Positions 62,290-64,000 of a stretch of DNA of 64,000 nucleotides are shown one piece after another. Within the stretch, counting starts at the first letter, position 1, and each line of letters begins with the position of its first letter. The notes under the pieces are model-generated. The model was not told the origin of the DNA. It ran no database searches and saw only the letters and a list, made by a program, of their open reading frames with translations. The stretch is from the NCBI GenBank assembly GCA_026995045.1, contig JALWPK010000257.1:40264-104263 (forward strand), written 5' to 3'. The translations under genes and the position numbers were made by a program. The stretch comes from Gammaproteobacteria bacterium (GTDB lineage: Bacteria; Pseudomonadota; Gammaproteobacteria; SZUA-229).

Positions 62290-62489
62290 TTCACCGCAAA
62301 GGCGCAAAGGGTTTTCTTTGTTCGCAGGATCGGCTTCAACCGCGAATATCATTTTCCACACGGCTTGAGACAACTGAAATCGTTTTCTCTACTCTGTAAA
62401 GGTGTGCAGAGATTATTCTACAGGACAAACCTGCAGATATTTTCACCTTAACATTCAAAAACTCTGTGCCTCAGCGCCTCTGTGGTGAA
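62290..62489. repeat. Inverted-repeat element between DUF1841 and nth
   Basis: The left end TTCACCGCAAAGGCGCAAAG and the reverse complement of the right end TTCACCACAGAGGCGCTGAG match at about 16 of 20 positions. About 160 bases without a gene lie between them. The right end resembles the CACAGAG-type ends of the 39.3-kb element; the left resembles the 63.15-kb element. Confidence 0.6.
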
Positions 62490-62502
62490 TCTGATGCAGA
62501 AT

Positions 62503-63138
62503 TCAATCAATCACCTTGTCCTTGAATTCACACAGGTCTTCAATGATGCAGGAGCCGCAGCGCGGTTTGCGCGCGATGCAGGTATAGCGCCCGTGCAGAA
62601 TCAGCCAGTGATGCGCATCTTTTTTGAATTCATCCGGGGTCACTTTCAGCAGCTTTTTTTCCACTTCCAGCACGGTTTTGCCGGGCGACAGCCCGGTGCG
62701 GTTGGCGACGCGGAAAATGTGCGTGTCGACTGCGATGGTGGGCTCGCCAAAGGCGGTGTTGCGCACCACGTTGGCGGTTTTACGGCCCACGCCGGGCAGT
62801 GATTCCAGCGCTTTCTGGTCGTTGGGCGCTTCACCGCCGTATTGCTGCAGCAGAATCTCGCAGGTTTTGATGATGTTCTTGGCCTTGCTGTTATACAGGC
62901 CGATGGTTTTGATGTACTTTTTCAGCCCGTCTTCGCCCAGCTTGAGTATCGTCGCGGGCGTGTTGGCTTTGGCGAACAGTTTTTCGGTGGCCTTGTTGAC
63001 GCTGACATCGGTGGCCTGCGCCGACAGAATCACCGCAATCAGCAGTTCAAAGGTGCTGCTGTAATTGAGTTCTGTTGTGGGGCTTGGATTGTTGTCCCGT
63101 AATCGGGAGAATATTTCATGGCGTTTTTGTTTGTTCAT
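62503..63138 (-). CDS. nth: Endonuclease III
   Basis: A 211-residue base-excision glycosylase/AP lyase. The HhH motif [12 protein letters not shown] contains the catalytic Lys; the catalytic Asp is in [13 protein letters not shown]; the C-terminal cluster [17 protein letters not shown] carries the four Cys for [4Fe-4S]. It removes oxidised pyrimidines. The nth gene follows rnfE in many gammaproteobacteria, as here, but a repeat block of about 170 bases separates the two. Confidence 0.96.
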   Translation of the reverse strand: MNKQKRHEIFSRLRDNNPSPTTELNYSSTFELLIAVILSAQATDVSVNKATEKLFAKANTPATILKLGEDGLKKYIKTIGLYNSKAKNIIKTCEILLQQYGGEAPNDQKALESLPGVGRKTANVVRNTAFGEPTIAVDTHIFRVANRTGLSPGKTVLEVEKKLLKVTPDEFKKDAHHWLILHGRYTCIARKPRCGSCIIEDLCEFKDKVID

Positions 63139-63151
63139 ATGGATGTGTTTT

Positions 63152-63297
63152 GCCGCAAAGGACGCAACCTGTTAAAACCTGTCATTGCGAGCGCAGCGAA
63201 GCAATCTGGTCAAGGTTAACGCTGCACGAGATTGCTTCGCTACGCTCGCAATGACATAGAAAAAACTATTTGCGTTTATTCGCGTTCATTTGCGGTT
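63152..63297. repeat. Nested inverted repeats between nth and rnfE
   Basis: Inner arms: GTCATTGCGAGCGCAGCGAA at 63181 pairs with a matching copy ending near 63256 (28-bp arms at 63180-63207 and 63229-63256, one mismatch). Outer ends: CCGCAAAGGACGCAA near 63153 and, on the other strand, CCGCAAATGAACGCGAATAA near 63295. This suggests one intergenic repeat inserted within another. Confidence 0.8.
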
Positions 63298-63311
63298 AAA
63301 AATACATTGTT

Positions 63312-63992
63312 CTAGCTGCTGACAGGCTCCGCATTTTGCAGCGCCACGGTTTGTGGAGACGCCTTGCGCCTGTCGATGACATTTTTAATCGCAATCAGAA
63401 TGCCCAGCCCCATGAACGCGCCGGGTGGCAGCACCGCCAGCAAAAAGCCGGGGTAGTCATCGCCCAGGGTAAGCACCCAGTCGCGGGCGGCTTCGCCGAA
63501 CATCAGGTGCGCGTGATCAAATAGGGTGCCGCTGCCGATGATTTCGCGCAGGCTGCCCAGGGTAATCAGCACCAGTAAAAAGCCGAGACCCATCATGAAG
63601 CCGTCGAGCATGGAGTCGAACACATTGTTGCGCGAAGCAAACGATTCGGCGCGCGCGATGATGGAGCAGTTGGTGACAATCAATGGAATGAAAATACCCA
63701 GCACCATATAGAGTTCATGCAGCCAGGCGTTCATCGCCAGTTCGATGGTGGTGACGATGGAGGCGATAATCAGCACAAAAATCGGGATGCGAACTTCCGG
63801 GCGGGTCCAGTGGCGAATCAGCGACACAAAGCCGTTGGACAAAACCAGCGTCAGCATGGTGGCGACGCCGAGGCCGAGGCCGTTGATGAAAGTGCCGGTG
63901 ACCGCCAGCATCGGGCACAGCCCGAGCAGCTGCACCAGGGCGACATTGTTGGTCCACAGGCCGTTTTTGGTAATGCTGGTTTCGCCGGTCAT
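63312..63992 (-). CDS. rnfE: Rnf electron-transport complex subunit E
   Basis: A 226-residue six-helix membrane subunit of the Rnf (Rsx) ion-motive ferredoxin/NAD oxidoreductase. Family patterns: [40 protein letters not shown] (with the conserved Cys) and [22 protein letters not shown] 63992 overlaps the stop of the preceding gene (ATGA), as in rnfGE operons. It runs toward nth. The remaining rnf genes lie outside the window. Confidence 0.94.
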   Translation of the reverse strand: MTGETSITKNGLWTNNVALVQLLGLCPMLAVTGTFINGLGLGVATMLTLVLSNGFVSLIRHWTRPEVRIPIFVLIIASIVTTIELAMNAWLHELYMVLGIFIPLIVTNCSIIARAESFASRNNVFDSMLDGFMMGLGFLLVLITLGSLREIIGSGTLFDHAHLMFGEAARDWVLTLGDDYPGFLLAVLPPGAFMGLGILIAIKNVIDRRKASPQTVALQNAEPVSS

Positions 63993-64000
63993 GCGGGTTC
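63989..64000 (-). CDS. 3' end of an upstream gene, probably rnfG
   Basis: Only the last codons (E-P-A-stop) are inside the window. The TGA overlaps the rnfE start by 4 bases. Identity as rnfG is inferred from the usual gene order only. Confidence 0.35.
   Translation of the reverse strand, partial: EPA

Overview
The window looks like a chromosomal segment of a gammaproteobacterium. The evidence is the rnfE-nth pair, a DUF1841 gene, YadG/YadH-type ABC genes, long PstC and PstA permeases of the Pseudomonas kind, a BatABD-type locus with DUF4381, and MNIO/HvfBC RiPP genes. No rRNA or tRNA was seen, so the genus is not resolved. Four themes dominate: sulfur compounds, phosphate starvation, copper handling and envelope maintenance. 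All calls come from reading translations and motifs by eye; no database search was run.

Layout. 0-2 kb: an EamA/DMT exporter and an unrecognised membrane protein. 2.0-5.3 kb: a putative sulfur operon (small secreted protein, YeeE/YedE transporter, Tat-exported PCO/ADO-type thiol dioxygenase, secreted rhodanese) behind two FNR-type boxes. 5.4-14 kb: the Pho regulon as pstC-pstA-pstB-phoU-phoB-phoR-pstS, with Pho boxes before pstC and pstS. 14-16.7 kb: a decayed arsJ and an IS5-family element whose transposase is broken by a 16-bp tandem duplication. 16.7-29.5 kb: a copper block (PII-like protein, CopA-type ATPase, dihaem cytochrome c, porin, Cys/His-rich small protein, cusCBA, second Cys-rich small protein, cytochrome b). 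29.5-33 kb: a small ORF behind a palindromic operator, a metallo-beta-lactamase-fold lipoprotein, an OmpA-like lipoprotein and a second YeeE/YedE protein. 33-40.5 kb: moxR, DUF58, DUF4381, batA, batB/C fusion and batD. 40.7-44.3 kb: btuB with a cobalamin riboswitch, a PduO-type adenosyltransferase and a ROK kinase. 44.4-55.7 kb: an outer-membrane protein, an ALDH/TPP-enzyme pair, DUF6580, an ABC exporter, a TetR regulator, TlpA, PAP2 and EptA-type genes. 55.9-61.7 kb: a copper-type RiPP locus in which the repeat-rich HvfA precursor is followed, past a strong terminator, by an FMN-binding glutamate-synthase-like gene and a tight DoxX-MNIO-DUF2063-cupin-small-small cluster. 61.8-64 kb: DUF1841, nth, rnfE and the last codons of an upstream gene, probably rnfG.

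How the genes may work together. The copper block and the HvfA locus both point to copper stress: cytosolic export (CopA), periplasmic export (CusCBA), small Cys/His-rich periplasmic proteins, and a ribosomally made peptide carrying 14 cysteines in EGKCG-type motifs. The sulfur operon would import a sulfur species while a periplasmic thiol dioxygenase and rhodanese process thiols or persulfides; this is inference. One FNR/CRP-type site geometry (centre near -40.5) recurs before the sulfur operon and before the first Cys/His-rich copper protein, suggesting shared redox or oxygen control.

Repeats. Intergenic gaps hold several short repeat types: inverted-repeat elements at 39.3, 62.3 and 63.2 kb (the last apparently nested), a 7-bp tandem array at 34.9 kb and a hairpin/tandem array at 59.4 kb. 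No CRISPR array, prophage or integrative element was seen. The only clear mobile element is the IS5-family copy.
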